Below, piece by piece: positions 1 to 5,408 of a stretch of DNA of 5,812 nt. Both the position numbers and the translations under genes were made by a program. Each line of letters begins with the position of its first letter. Positions within the stretch are counted from its first letter, which is position 1. Source of the DNA: Oscillospiraceae bacterium (GTDB lineage: Bacteria; Bacillota; Clostridia; Oscillospirales; Oscillospiraceae); assembly GCA_016296235.1 (NCBI GenBank), contig JAEDJR010000119.1:1-5812 (forward strand), in the 5' to 3' direction. The notes beneath the pieces were generated by a model. The model did no database searches. It saw only the letters and a list, made by a program, of their open reading frames with translations, and was not told where the DNA came from.

Positions 1-84
1 TGGTGCGGGAGATGAGACTCGAACTCACACGCCATAGGACACACGCACCTCAAACGTGCCTGTCTACCATTCCAGCACTCCCGC
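1..84 (-). tRNA. tRNA-Leu, anticodon GAG
   Basis: Complete tRNA gene read on the minus strand. Its 5' end is at 84 and the encoded CCA is at 3-1. The acceptor stem GCGGGAG/CTCCCGC (78-84 with 5-11) is perfect, and the discriminator is A. The anticodon stem CACGT/GCGTG encloses loop TTGAGGT, which puts GAG at plus positions 49-51. A 13-nt variable arm (class II tRNA) and the T-arm with loop TTCGAGT complete the cloverleaf. The long variable arm and the GAG anticodon together identify leucine, decoding CUC/CUU. Aligning it by memory with E. coli tRNA-Leu gives the same loop register. A register shift by two bases would give other anticodons but would break the anticodon stem. Confidence 0.96.
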
Positions 85-107
85 ATATGCAGTTTTCATG
101 CTCACAT

Positions 108-136
108 ATTATATCTATTCCCATGGGATTTGTCAA
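108..136 (-). promoter_or_regulatory. SigA-type promoter of the tRNA-Leu gene
   Basis: On the minus strand, TTGACA (plus 131-136) and TATAAT (plus 108-113) are separated by exactly 17 bases. Both hexamers match the consensus perfectly. Predicted initiation is near plus position 101, leaving a leader of about 17 nt before the tRNA 5' end at 84, to be removed by RNase P. This fits a highly expressed stable-RNA gene transcribed on its own. Confidence 0.9.
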
Positions 137-179
137 CTGAAATTTTCGGCTTCCCCCGCAGAATTCCCAACTTTTACAG

Positions 180-208
180 TTGCCAATTCCAATTTTCTCT
201 GCTATAAT
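180..208 (+). promoter_or_regulatory. SigA-type promoter of the rsmE unit, extended -10
   Basis: TTGCCA (180-185) and TATAAT (203-208) are separated by 17 bases. TGC directly before the -10 gives an extended -10 element. Initiation is predicted around 215, with the GGGAGG ribosome binding site at 235-240. The promoter is divergent from the tRNA-Leu promoter, and the two -35 boxes lie about 43 bp apart. Confidence 0.88.
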
Positions 209-249
209 ACATTTTGCGATTGTGCGTCATGGCCGGGAGGGATTGAGCA

Positions 250-984
250 ATGCCGCGATTTTTTGTTGCTCCGGAGGTTCTGGACAGCGGCTTTGCCGTG
301 CTGGAAGGCGAACAGGCTGCCCACGCCCGCGTGCTGCGGCTCTCCCCCGGCGATGCGGCCATCCTCTGCGACGGCCAGGGCCGGGAGGCCCGGGGTACCG
401 TCTCTCAGACCGGCGCCGGCCAGGTGCAGCTGACCCTTCGTCAGCCGGAACTCTCCCGTTCCGAGCCCAGACTGCAGTGCAGTATCTATATGGGCTTTCC
501 AAAAGCGGACAAGTTTGAGCATGTGGTGCAGAAAGCCACGGAGCTGGGCGCTTGTGAATTGATCGTCTTCCCCTGCGCCAGAAGCGTCTCCAGGCCGGAC
601 GCCAAGTCCCTTGCCAAAAAGCTGGAGCGTTGGCAGAAGATTGCCGCCTCTGCCGCCGAGCAGTCCGGCCGCGGCCGGATTCCGGCCGTTCTGGCCCTGG
701 AGTCTTTTGACGCCGCCGTGGCCAGGGCCTGTCAGGCGGAGTTTTCGGCTTTGTTTTATGAAAATGAGCAAACCCGTTCCCTGCGGTCTGCCGTGGAAGC
801 GTCGTCCTTTTCGACGGCCGCCATCATGACCGGTCCGGAAGGTGGTCTGACGGAGGAAGAGGTTTGCAAGGCCCGGGACGCCGGCATGGCGGTTTGCTCT
901 CTGGGGCCGAGAATCCTGCGCTGCGAAACAGCGCCGCTGTGCGCCCTGTCCGCCCTGATGTATGCGGCGGACGAGCTGGCTTAA
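250..984 (+). CDS. rsmE: RsmE, 16S rRNA (uracil1498-N3)-methyltransferase
   Basis: A 244-residue cytoplasmic protein, the usual length for RsmE. The family methylates N3 of U1498 in 16S rRNA of the 30S subunit using S-adenosylmethionine. Residues 1-70 (start MPRFFV, with HARVLRLSPGD at 25-35) fit the N-terminal PUA-like RNA-binding domain. The rest is a SPOUT/trefoil-knot methyltransferase with KATELG (95-100), RWQKIAASAAEQSGR (127-141), the SAM-loop GPEGG (195-199) and SLGPRILRCETA (217-228), where the family normally reads LG.RILR.ETA. The start is set by GGGAGG at 235-240, nine bases before ATG. In many Firmicutes rsmE follows prmA; here it heads its unit directly after a tRNA gene. The next gene begins 21 bp after the stop and is probably cotranscribed. 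Confidence 0.96.
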   Translation: MPRFFVAPEVLDSGFAVLEGEQAAHARVLRLSPGDAAILCDGQGREARGTVSQTGAGQVQLTLRQPELSRSEPRLQCSIYMGFPKADKFEHVVQKATELGACELIVFPCARSVSRPDAKSLAKKLERWQKIAASAAEQSGRGRIPAVLALESFDAAVARACQAEFSALFYENEQTRSLRSAVEASSFSTAAIMTGPEGGLTEEEVCKARDAGMAVCSLGPRILRCETAPLCALSALMYAADELA

Positions 985-1005
985 TTCTGAACATAAGGAT
1001 CTGGT

Positions 1006-1785
1006 ATGGATATGACAAATAGAATGGATCGGGCGGCGGAAAAACCGCGCAAAGTCAAGTCGGACAGCGCCACTGTCTATAAGGTTATGCTGGCGCTGCT
1101 GCTGTTTTGCGTTTCGATTGCCGTCCTTCGGAATCTGCGCGCCTATTACAGCACCATCGGCGGCATGGAGGCCCTGGATCCCCTGACGCCCTGGATTGCT
1201 GCGGTGGGATTTGCAGGCTTTGTGGTATGCGCCGTGCTGCTGGCCGTGCTGAAGCAAAAAAACGTCCGGGCTGTCCTTCCCTGGCTCATGACCGTCTTTG
1301 CCATTGCCGGCATTACCGGCGTCAGCATGCGGCTGCGCTGGACGCAGGATTTCCCCACCCTGTATTTCCTGTGCTGCGCCATTATGGTGCAATATGTGAT
1401 TTATCAGCTGTACCGCTGGGAGTTCTTCCTGTTCTCCCTGTCCACCATGGTGTCCGGCCTGCTGTTCTTCCGGTTCAGCACCGGCTTCTCCTGGTCTCTG
1501 TCCACGCTTCTTCTGCTGCTGCCCGCCGTCGCGGTGCTTCTGTTCACCGCCCTGGTGGCCGCCAATGCCTCCCGGCACAGCGGTGTTCTGGTTCTGGGCA
1601 AGCGGCAGGTGCGGCTGTTCCCCAGCCGGTTCAATCCCCTGCTGATCTACCTGGCCGACGGTCTGTGGCTGGTTTGCATCGCGGCAGCCATCCTGCTGGG
1701 CGGCTTGTTCTCCTACTACTGCATGTTTGCCGCCATCGCGGTGGAGTTCATTGCGGCAGTCTACTACACCTTCCAGCTCAACTGA
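1006..1785 (+). CDS. Polytopic membrane protein of unknown function
   Basis: I do not recognise this 259-residue protein. A charged, Lys/Arg-rich N-terminus (about residues 1-24) is followed by seven to eight hydrophobic segments at roughly 25-42, 62-82, 88-106, 117-135, 139-157, 165-187, 212-235 and 237-256. A short basic loop (HSGVLVLGKRQVRLFPSRFN, about 191-210) precedes the last helix pair. There are no transporter signatures or catalytic motifs that I can identify, and no cleavable signal peptide. ATG 1006 has AAGGA at 995-999 with 6-base spacing. ATG 1012, two codons later, is also possible but is spaced 12 bases away. The gene lies 21 bp after rsmE in the same direction and is followed by a hairpin terminator, so it is probably the last gene of a two-gene transcript. 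High-GC codon use matches its neighbours. Confidence 0.85.
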   Translation: MDMTNRMDRAAEKPRKVKSDSATVYKVMLALLLFCVSIAVLRNLRAYYSTIGGMEALDPLTPWIAAVGFAGFVVCAVLLAVLKQKNVRAVLPWLMTVFAIAGITGVSMRLRWTQDFPTLYFLCCAIMVQYVIYQLYRWEFFLFSLSTMVSGLLFFRFSTGFSWSLSTLLLLLPAVAVLLFTALVAANASRHSGVLVLGKRQVRLFPSRFNPLLIYLADGLWLVCIAAAILLGGLFSYYCMFAAIAVEFIAAVYYTFQLN

Positions 1786-1798
1786 AGCACATCATCTG

Positions 1799-1837
1799 CA
1801 ATGCCTGACGGACATCCGGTCTGTCAGGCATTGTTTT
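1799..1837 (+). terminator. Intrinsic terminator or attenuator hairpin
   Basis: The arms at 1799-1812 and 1820-1833 pair over 14 bp with one G-U pair, closing a 7-base loop (1813-1819). They are followed by TTTT at 1834-1837. The stem is strong but the U-tract is short and interrupted (TTGTTTTG), so some read-through is plausible. It begins 13 bases after the stop codon of the membrane protein gene. It ends only 7 bases before the GGAGG of the next gene, so it may also act as an attenuator for that gene. Confidence 0.75.
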
Positions 1838-1851
1838 GTGATCGGAGGAAT

Positions 1852-3378
1852 ATGCTTGGACGAGGGGGGATCTTCTTGTCCGCACGTTCATCCATGTTTC
1901 AAAGCGCCCTGCTGCTGACCCTGGCCAATCTGGCCATGCGGGGCGTGGCCATGATGTTTCAGATCTATCTGGCAGGGCAGGTGGGCGCCGCCGGTGTGGG
2001 GCTGCTGCAGCTGATTCTCACGGTCAACGTCTTTGCCATCACCGTGGGCACCTCGGGAATCCGGGTGGCGGCCATGTATCTGTCCGCCGAAGAATACGGT
2101 CTGCGGCGGTTCTTCGGCGTCCGGCAGGCCATGGTCTGGTGCATCGGCGCGGGGCTTGCCCTCAGCGCCCTGGTGGGCGGCGCCATGGCGCTGGGCGCCG
2201 AACAGCTGGCCCTGGGCTGGGTCAAGGACCTCCGGGCCGCTGCCAGTCTGCGGCTGTTGGGGCTCACCCTGCCTCTGACCTGCCTGAGCACCATTCTGGC
2301 CGGCTATTTCACGGCCTGCGGGCAGGTCAAACGTCTCGTGGCTGTGGAGCTGGCCGACCGTGTGGCCTCCGTGGGCCTGACCGTGTGGCTTCTGGGTCTG
2401 GGGGTGTCCGGCGACCTGTCCCACGCCTGTGTCTGTATCGTGGGCGGCAGCGCCCTGGCCTCCGTCGGCTCCGTGGCCGTGCTGCTGGCCTTCCTGCTGG
2501 TCAATTTCCGCAGCTATGGCGCCGGCGGCGAGAGTCTGGGCATGGGACGGCGGCTGCTGCGGTTCTGCGTCCCCGTGGCCCTCAACGACTATCTGCGCTC
2601 GGGCCTGGGTACCCTGGAGCAGTTTCTCATCCCCTATGGCCTGGCCCGGTCCGGCGGCTCCCGCACCCGGGCTCTGGCGGACTACGGCACCATTCACGGC
2701 ATGGTATTCCCCGTGCTGATGTTTCCCAGCACGGTCCTCTATGCCGTGGCGGACCTGCTGGTTCCGGAGCTGGCCCGGTGCCGGGCGGAACAGAATCAGG
2801 CCAAAATCCGCCGCGTAACCGACGGCTGCCTGCGGGCCAGCGCCCTGTTTGCCGCAGTTGTGGCGGGGCTTCTGTTTGTGCTGGCGGAGCCTCTGGGGCT
2901 GCTGCTCTACGGCAGTCCGGACGCCGGCCGCTATCTGCGGGCCTTCGCGCCCCTGGTGCCCATGCTGTATCTGGACTGCATCGTGGACGGCATGCACAAG
3001 GGTCTGGGCCAGCAGGTCTACTGCGTCCGGGTCAACACGCTCACCAACCTGATGGACGTGGTGTTTCTGTTTCTTCTGCTGCCCCGGTACGGTATCGGCG
3101 GGTATTTCGCCACCTTTCTCCTGACCCACGCCGTGAATTTCTTTCTGAGCCTGCGGCGGCTGCTGCAGCTCAGCGGTTCGCCCCTTCCCTGGCCGTATCT
3201 GCTGGTTCTGCTGGGCTGCACCGGTGCAGCGGCCGCCTTCACCGCCTGTTTTCTCCCGACCGTCTGCCGCTGGAGCAATGTCCTGCTCCGGGGCGGGATT
3301 TACCTGACGCTGCTTTCCCTGCTGCTGACCCTGACCGGCGCGCATCCGGTCATTGACAAACGCGCCGCGAGCCTGTAG
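1852..3378 (+). CDS. SpoVB-like MATE/MOP-superfamily oligosaccharide flippase
   Basis: From ATG 1852 this is a 508-residue integral membrane protein, close to the length of SpoVB (about 520). It has alternating hydrophobic helices throughout, about 12-14 in total. The opening resembles SpoVB/polysaccharide-flippase N-termini (LANLAMRGVAMMFQIYLAGQ, then GTSGIRVAAMY). The C-terminal third contains PLVPMLYLDCIVDGMHKGLG, a hallmark-like SpoVB segment, and NFFLSLRRL. Family members move lipid-linked sugar precursors across the membrane, SpoVB itself during spore cortex synthesis; the exact substrate here is inference. Start choice: ATG 1852 has GGAGG (1844-1848) only 3 bases away. An in-frame TTG at 1876 has a G-rich site (1862-1869) at 6 bases, and ATG 1894 also remains possible. 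An upstream in-frame ATG at 1801 lies inside the terminator stem and is unlikely. No promoter is visible between the hairpin and the gene. Confidence 0.85.
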   Translation: MLGRGGIFLSARSSMFQSALLLTLANLAMRGVAMMFQIYLAGQVGAAGVGLLQLILTVNVFAITVGTSGIRVAAMYLSAEEYGLRRFFGVRQAMVWCIGAGLALSALVGGAMALGAEQLALGWVKDLRAAASLRLLGLTLPLTCLSTILAGYFTACGQVKRLVAVELADRVASVGLTVWLLGLGVSGDLSHACVCIVGGSALASVGSVAVLLAFLLVNFRSYGAGGESLGMGRRLLRFCVPVALNDYLRSGLGTLEQFLIPYGLARSGGSRTRALADYGTIHGMVFPVLMFPSTVLYAVADLLVPELARCRAEQNQAKIRRVTDGCLRASALFAAVVAGLLFVLAEPLGLLLYGSPDAGRYLRAFAPLVPMLYLDCIVDGMHKGLGQQVYCVRVNTLTNLMDVVFLFLLLPRYGIGGYFATFLLTHAVNFFLSLRRLLQLSGSPLPWPYLLVLLGCTGAAAAFTACFLPTVCRWSNVLLRGGIYLTLLSLLLTLTGAHPVIDKRAASL

Positions 3379-3381
3379 AAT
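3353..3381 (+). promoter_or_regulatory. SigA-type promoter embedded in the 3' end of the flippase gene
   Basis: TTGACA (3353-3358) and TAGAAT (3376-3381) are separated by 17 bases. The -10 box includes the TAG stop codon of the flippase gene. Initiation is predicted near 3388, giving a leader of about 23 nt before the glycosylase start at 3411. This would let the glycosylase be expressed separately from the flippase. Confidence 0.8.
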
Positions 3382-3410
3382 CCTTCCGTAACAACGTCAG
3401 GAGGCCCGCC

Positions 3411-3905
3411 ATGCACACCACCCAAGTTCATCCCATTCCGCCCCTGTTCGACGCGGATTCCCGGGTGCTCATTCTCGGCTCTTTCCCCTCGGTGAAGTCC
3501 CGGGAGGGACAGTTTTTCTATCATCACCCCCAGAACCGCTTCTGGCGGGTACTGGCCGCTGTGCTGGGAGAGCAAACGCCTGGTACCATCGAAGAAAAAT
3601 CCGGCCTGCTCCACCGCCATCACATTGCCCTCTGGGATGTGATCGCCAGCTGCGAAATCGCCGGTTCCTCGGACAGCAGCATCCGTCAGGTTGTTCCCAA
3701 CGATCTCTCTCCCATCTTCCGGGCATCGCAGATCCGGGCCGTATTCTGCAACGGCGGAACCTCCTACCGGTATTACTGCAAGTACACCCGGGCAAAGACC
3801 GGCTTCGACGCCGTGCAGCTGCCCTCCACCAGTCCGGCCAACGCTGCCTGGACGCCGGAAAAGCTGACCGAGGCCTGGCGGGTCATTCTGCCGTGGCTGA
3901 CATGA
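3411..3905 (+). CDS. DNA-deoxyinosine (hypoxanthine-DNA) glycosylase, UDG family 6
   Basis: A 164-residue cytoplasmic protein of the uracil-DNA glycosylase superfamily. The family 6 (HDG) subgroup is reported to excise hypoxanthine arising from adenine deamination, starting base-excision repair. Seen here are HPIPPLFDADSRVLILGSFP (7-26), which opens the fold and contains the GSFPSVKS motif I; HPQNRFW (39-45), with the conserved Asn; LWDV (74-77); FCNGGTS (112-118); and the C-terminal motif STSPAN (139-144), corresponding to the DNA-intercalating motif II of the superfamily. The length fits the family. ATG 3411 is fixed by AGGAGG at 3399-3404 with 6-base spacing. It has its own embedded promoter upstream, and no hairpin terminator follows it directly. 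The alternative, a MUG/TDG-like family 2 enzyme, is less likely given the motif I and HPQNRFW pattern. Confidence 0.9.
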   Translation: MHTTQVHPIPPLFDADSRVLILGSFPSVKSREGQFFYHHPQNRFWRVLAAVLGEQTPGTIEEKSGLLHRHHIALWDVIASCEIAGSSDSSIRQVVPNDLSPIFRASQIRAVFCNGGTSYRYYCKYTRAKTGFDAVQLPSTSPANAAWTPEKLTEAWRVILPWLT

Positions 3906-3907
3906 AT

Positions 3908-3935
3908 TTCATAAAAAGTTCACAGAAGCTTCACG
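3908..3935 (+). promoter_or_regulatory. Tandem 11-bp-spaced TTCAYR repeats, Pho-box-like operator
   Basis: Three direct repeats, TTCATA (3908-3913), TTCACA (3919-3924) and TTCACG (3930-3935), stand exactly one 11-bp period apart, with 5-base spacers. A weaker fourth unit, CTGACA, lies at 3897-3902 in the same register. They end ten bases before the -35 box, about -73 to -46 from the predicted start. OmpR/PhoB-type response regulators bind such 11-bp direct repeats, and Firmicute PhoP boxes have the form TT(A/C/T)A(C/T)A with about 5-base spacers. Assignment to phosphate control is inference; another OmpR-family regulator is equally possible. Confidence 0.5.
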
Positions 3936-3944
3936 GTTTCTTGC

Positions 3945-3974
3945 TTGCATTCGACACCCCTTCCGGCATATACT
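3945..3974 (+). promoter_or_regulatory. Promoter of the 23-codon ORF
   Basis: TTGCAT (3945-3950) and TATACT (3969-3974) are separated by 18 bases. Initiation is predicted near 3981, so the transcript would begin almost at the ribosome binding site with a leader of about 16 nt. The suboptimal -35 and the adjoining tandem repeats are consistent with an activator-dependent promoter. Confidence 0.65.
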
Positions 3975-3996
3975 GTGTCGGTAAGGAGGTGAGCCT

Positions 3997-4068
3997 ATGA
4001 CGAAAAACCGGCCGGATATCGACGACCTGATTTTTGGTGACGAAGAGCCCCGTGTCAGCGAGCGCTGA
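3997..4068 (+). CDS. Small acidic protein of 23 residues, function unknown
   Basis: ATG 3997 to TGA 4066-4068 encodes 23 residues. It begins MTKNRPDIDD, has a short hydrophobic LIFG centre (11-14), and ends with a charged tail (EEPRVSER). It is acidic, and has no signal peptide, membrane span or cysteine. I do not recognise it. Support for translation is a perfect AAGGAGGT ribosome binding site at 3983-3990, with 7-base spacing from GGAGG. The ORF sits exactly inside its own unit: operator-like repeats, promoter, RBS, ORF, and an intrinsic terminator ten bases past the stop. The predicted transcript is only about 125 nt. It could be a real microprotein, a leader-type peptide, or a small RNA whose ORF is incidental; the strong RBS favours translation. 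It is too short for routine gene finders. Confidence 0.6.
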   Translation: MTKNRPDIDDLIFGDEEPRVSER

Positions 4069-4069
4069 C
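4054..4069 (+). repeat. Palindrome over the stop codon of the small ORF
   Basis: GTCAGCG (4054-4060) and CGCTGAC (4063-4069) are perfect 7-bp inverted repeats around a central AG. They cover the last codons and the TGA of the 23-codon ORF. In RNA the loop would open to about 4 bases. The palindrome lies directly upstream of the terminator hairpin and could stabilise the 3' end or affect termination of translation. Confidence 0.55.
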
Positions 4070-4077
4070 GGGCATGG

Positions 4078-4104
4078 CCCTGCGAAAGCAGGGTTTTCTT
4101 TTTT
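4078..4104 (+). terminator. Strong intrinsic terminator of the small-ORF unit
   Basis: The stem CCCTGC (4078-4083) / GCAGGG (4088-4093) carries a GAAA tetraloop. It is followed immediately by TTTTCTTTTTT (4094-4104). This is a textbook Rho-independent terminator on the plus strand, ten bases after the small ORF's stop codon. No equivalent U-tract exists on the minus strand. Confidence 0.92.
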
Positions 4105-4114
4105 CTTTCAAACG

Positions 4115-4138
4115 CCGGCCGCCTGCCAGGCAGGCCGG
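4115..4138. repeat. GC-rich palindrome
   Basis: CCGGCC (4115-4120) and GGCCGG (4133-4138) form inverted repeats. Between them, GCCTGC (4121-4126) and GCAGGC (4130-4135) make an alternative stem that overlaps the right arm. No T-tract follows on either strand, so it is not a terminator. It lies between the terminator and the left end of the MITE-like element and may be a remnant of another interspersed repeat. Confidence 0.45.
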
Positions 4139-4153
4139 GCATCCATAGATATT

Positions 4154-4360
4154 GAGCCTGTCGCAAAATGCGTTAGAAGCACAAACGATGACCGCACTAT
4201 GGCTCCCCTGCGTAAGGGGAGCTGTCAGCCTCAAGGCTGACTGAGGGGTCGTAGCTGGCACCGAATGCCTGCACACAACCCCTCCGGCCCTCCGGGCCAC
4301 CTCCCCTTGCACAGGGGAGGCTTTCGGTGCAGTGCAAAATTGCTATTTTGCGGCAGGCCC
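4154..4360. mobile_element. MITE-like non-coding element with terminal inverted repeats
   Basis: The left terminus GAGCCTGTCGCAAAAT (4154-4169) and the inverted right terminus at 4345-4360 match at 14 of 16 positions. The roughly 207-bp interior has no credible ORF and is packed with hairpins (4201-4320). A second long-range pair, GCACCGAA (4258-4265) with TTCGGTGC (4323-4330), links the interior to the right arm. A local hairpin 4334-4340 / 4345-4351 covers the right terminus. CTGTCGCAAAAT-type ends are reminiscent of DDE-transposase insertion sequences, which would mobilise it in trans; this is inference. I see no clear target-site duplication, so the exact ends are uncertain. It lies between the small-ORF terminator and the lplA promoter and disrupts no gene. 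Confidence 0.65.
4201..4320. repeat. Mirrored hairpin cluster inside the MITE-like element
   Basis: In order, the cluster holds the following: stem 4202-4209 / 4215-4222 (8 bp), stem 4224-4230 / 4235-4241 (7 bp, loop TCAA), long-range stem 4243-4249 / 4278-4284 (GAGGGGT with ACCCCTC), stem 4286-4290 / 4294-4298, and stem 4300-4307 / 4313-4320 (8 bp). The left arm 4201-4224 and the inverted right arm (4298-4321) agree at about 20 of 24 positions, so the block is one large imperfect palindrome. From memory, similar CTCCCCT...AGGGGAG repeats recur in Oscillospiraceae genomes. Confidence 0.75.
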
Positions 4361-4390
4361 TTTTTATGCCTTGTCATCGGAAAAATGCAG

Positions 4391-4419
4391 TTGATTGACT
4401 TCCTCCCATGATATATAAT
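4391..4419 (+). promoter_or_regulatory. SigA-type promoter of the lipoate operon
   Basis: TTGATT (4391-4396) and TATAAT (4414-4419) are separated by 17 bases. Initiation is predicted near 4426, giving a leader of about 26 nt before the TTG start at 4452. The promoter begins 30 bp to the right of the MITE-like element. I see no operator repeats here. Confidence 0.82.
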
Positions 4420-4451
4420 ATGGTAGAAATCTGCCGGAGGGAGGAACCTGC

Positions 4452-5399
4452 TTGCGAACCATTGTGAACCGGTCTCACGATCCGTTTTATAATCAGGCTT
4501 TTGAGGAGTTCGTCTTTCAGGCCTTTCCGGAGGACGATCTGTTTTTTCTCTGGCAGAACAGCCCCGCCGTGGTGGTGGGCTGTTATCAGAATATCTGCCG
4601 GGAGGTTTCCGTCCCGGCTCTGCAGCGGATGGGCATTCCCGTCGTCCGGCGCAGCTCCGGCGGCGGCACGGTCTATCACGATCTGGGCAACGTGAACTAC
4701 ACCTTTCTGGTCCGGAAGGACGGGCCGGTGGACTACGACCGCTGCCTGCTGCCCATGGTGGAGGCCCTCAACGCCATCGGCGTCCCGGCCCGGAAGAACC
4801 GCGTCTGCGACATCGCCATCGGTGAGCAGAAAATCTCCGGCAGCGCCCAGCGGGTTTCCGGGGACCGGATCCTGCAGCACGGCACCCTTCTGTTCCAGTC
4901 CGACCTGACGGCCCTGGATCAGATCACCACCCACCACAAAAACGACTGTATCCAATCCAAGGGAATCGACTCCGCCATCTGCCCGGTCACCAACATCCGG
5001 GAGCATCTGGCCCGGGACATGACCCTGGAGGAGTTTCAGGCGCAGCTGCTGGCCCAATTGGTTCCCGGAGACGCGCCGCCCCTGACCCTGACGGCTGCCC
5101 AGGAGGCGGAGGTCCGCCGCCTGCGGGACGAAAAATACCGCAGCTGGCCCTGGACCTGGGGAAAAACCCCGGCTTTTCACTATGAAAAGGAGGGGCTGTT
5201 TGCCGGTATGCCCATCCGGGTGGCCTATGACGCCAAAAAAGGCATCCTGTCCGGTGTGACCGTGGACTGCGCCGCTCTGGACAGTGCGGAAGCCGCCGGG
5301 CTGCTCAACGGCGCCAGACTGGATCCGGAGGGCCTGGGCGCCCTGTGCTGCATGCTGGCCGGAGACCGGGCAATGGAACTGCTGAGCAATTTATTATAA
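4452..5399 (+). CDS. lplA: LplA-type lipoate-protein ligase
   Basis: A 315-residue cytoplasmic enzyme, near the usual 330. The family activates lipoate (or octanoate) with ATP to the acyl-AMP and transfers it to the lysine of lipoyl domains. Motifs in order are VVVGCYQN (40-47), RRSSGGGTVYHDLGNVNYTF (66-85, the ligand-binding loop), QKISGSAQ (126-133, with the conserved Lys127), HGTLL (143-147), QSKGIDSAICPVTNI (168-182) and EKYRSWPWTWGKTPAF (227-242). After this comes the C-terminal accessory domain, so it is the complete two-domain form. The start is TTG at 4452, supported by AGGGAGG (4438-4444) with 7-base spacing and by homology of the MRTIVNRSHDPFYNQA opening; no upstream ATG fits. It heads an operon with a lipoyl-domain gene 41 bp downstream. 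The last two codons are TTA TTA, unlike the CTG-rich body. Confidence 0.94.
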   Translation: MRTIVNRSHDPFYNQAFEEFVFQAFPEDDLFFLWQNSPAVVVGCYQNICREVSVPALQRMGIPVVRRSSGGGTVYHDLGNVNYTFLVRKDGPVDYDRCLLPMVEALNAIGVPARKNRVCDIAIGEQKISGSAQRVSGDRILQHGTLLFQSDLTALDQITTHHKNDCIQSKGIDSAICPVTNIREHLARDMTLEEFQAQLLAQLVPGDAPPLTLTAAQEAEVRRLRDEKYRSWPWTWGKTPAFHYEKEGLFAGMPIRVAYDAKKGILSGVTVDCAALDSAEAAGLLNGARLDPEGLGALCCMLAGDRAMELLSNLL

Positions 5400-5408
5400 T
5401 ACGAACTG

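Noticed and set aside
202..1578. Long 458-codon minus-strand reading frame
   Set aside because: It lies opposite rsmE and the membrane gene. Its composition (Gly/Gln/His/Arg-rich, no domain) is typical of an antisense frame in GC-rich DNA.
1801..1852. Upstream ATG 1801 as start of the flippase
   Set aside because: It lies inside the terminator stem with no ribosome binding site. The added 17 residues are not membrane-protein-like, and ATG 1852 and TTG 1876 have better sites.
1888..3345. Long 485-codon minus-strand reading frame
   Set aside because: It is antisense to the flippase gene, rich in Gln, Gly and His repeats with no recognisable fold, and has no ribosome binding site.
2139..3356. 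405-codon plus-strand frame overlapping the flippase
   Set aside because: It is an Arg/Gly/Pro/Ala-rich out-of-frame shadow of the flippase gene, whose own frame has family motifs and membrane helices.
4115..4138. GC palindrome as a second terminator
   Set aside because: There is no T-tract after the stem on either strand.
4055..4312. Minus-strand ORF across the MITE-like element
   Set aside because: It runs through hairpins and inverted repeats with no ribosome binding site or domain. The element looks non-coding.
4201..4320. Riboswitch or structured ncRNA in the hairpin cluster
   Set aside because: The mirrored arms, the terminal inverted repeats and the resemblance to dispersed repeats fit a mobile repeat better than an aptamer, and no known riboswitch core is visible.
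5395..5400. TATAAT at the end of lplA as an internal promoter for the lipoyl-domain gene
   Set aside because: The -10 is perfect, but the region 16-18 bases upstream (around ATGGAA, 5373-5378) is a poor -35 and there is no TGn extension. It is explained by the TTA TTA TAA codons.
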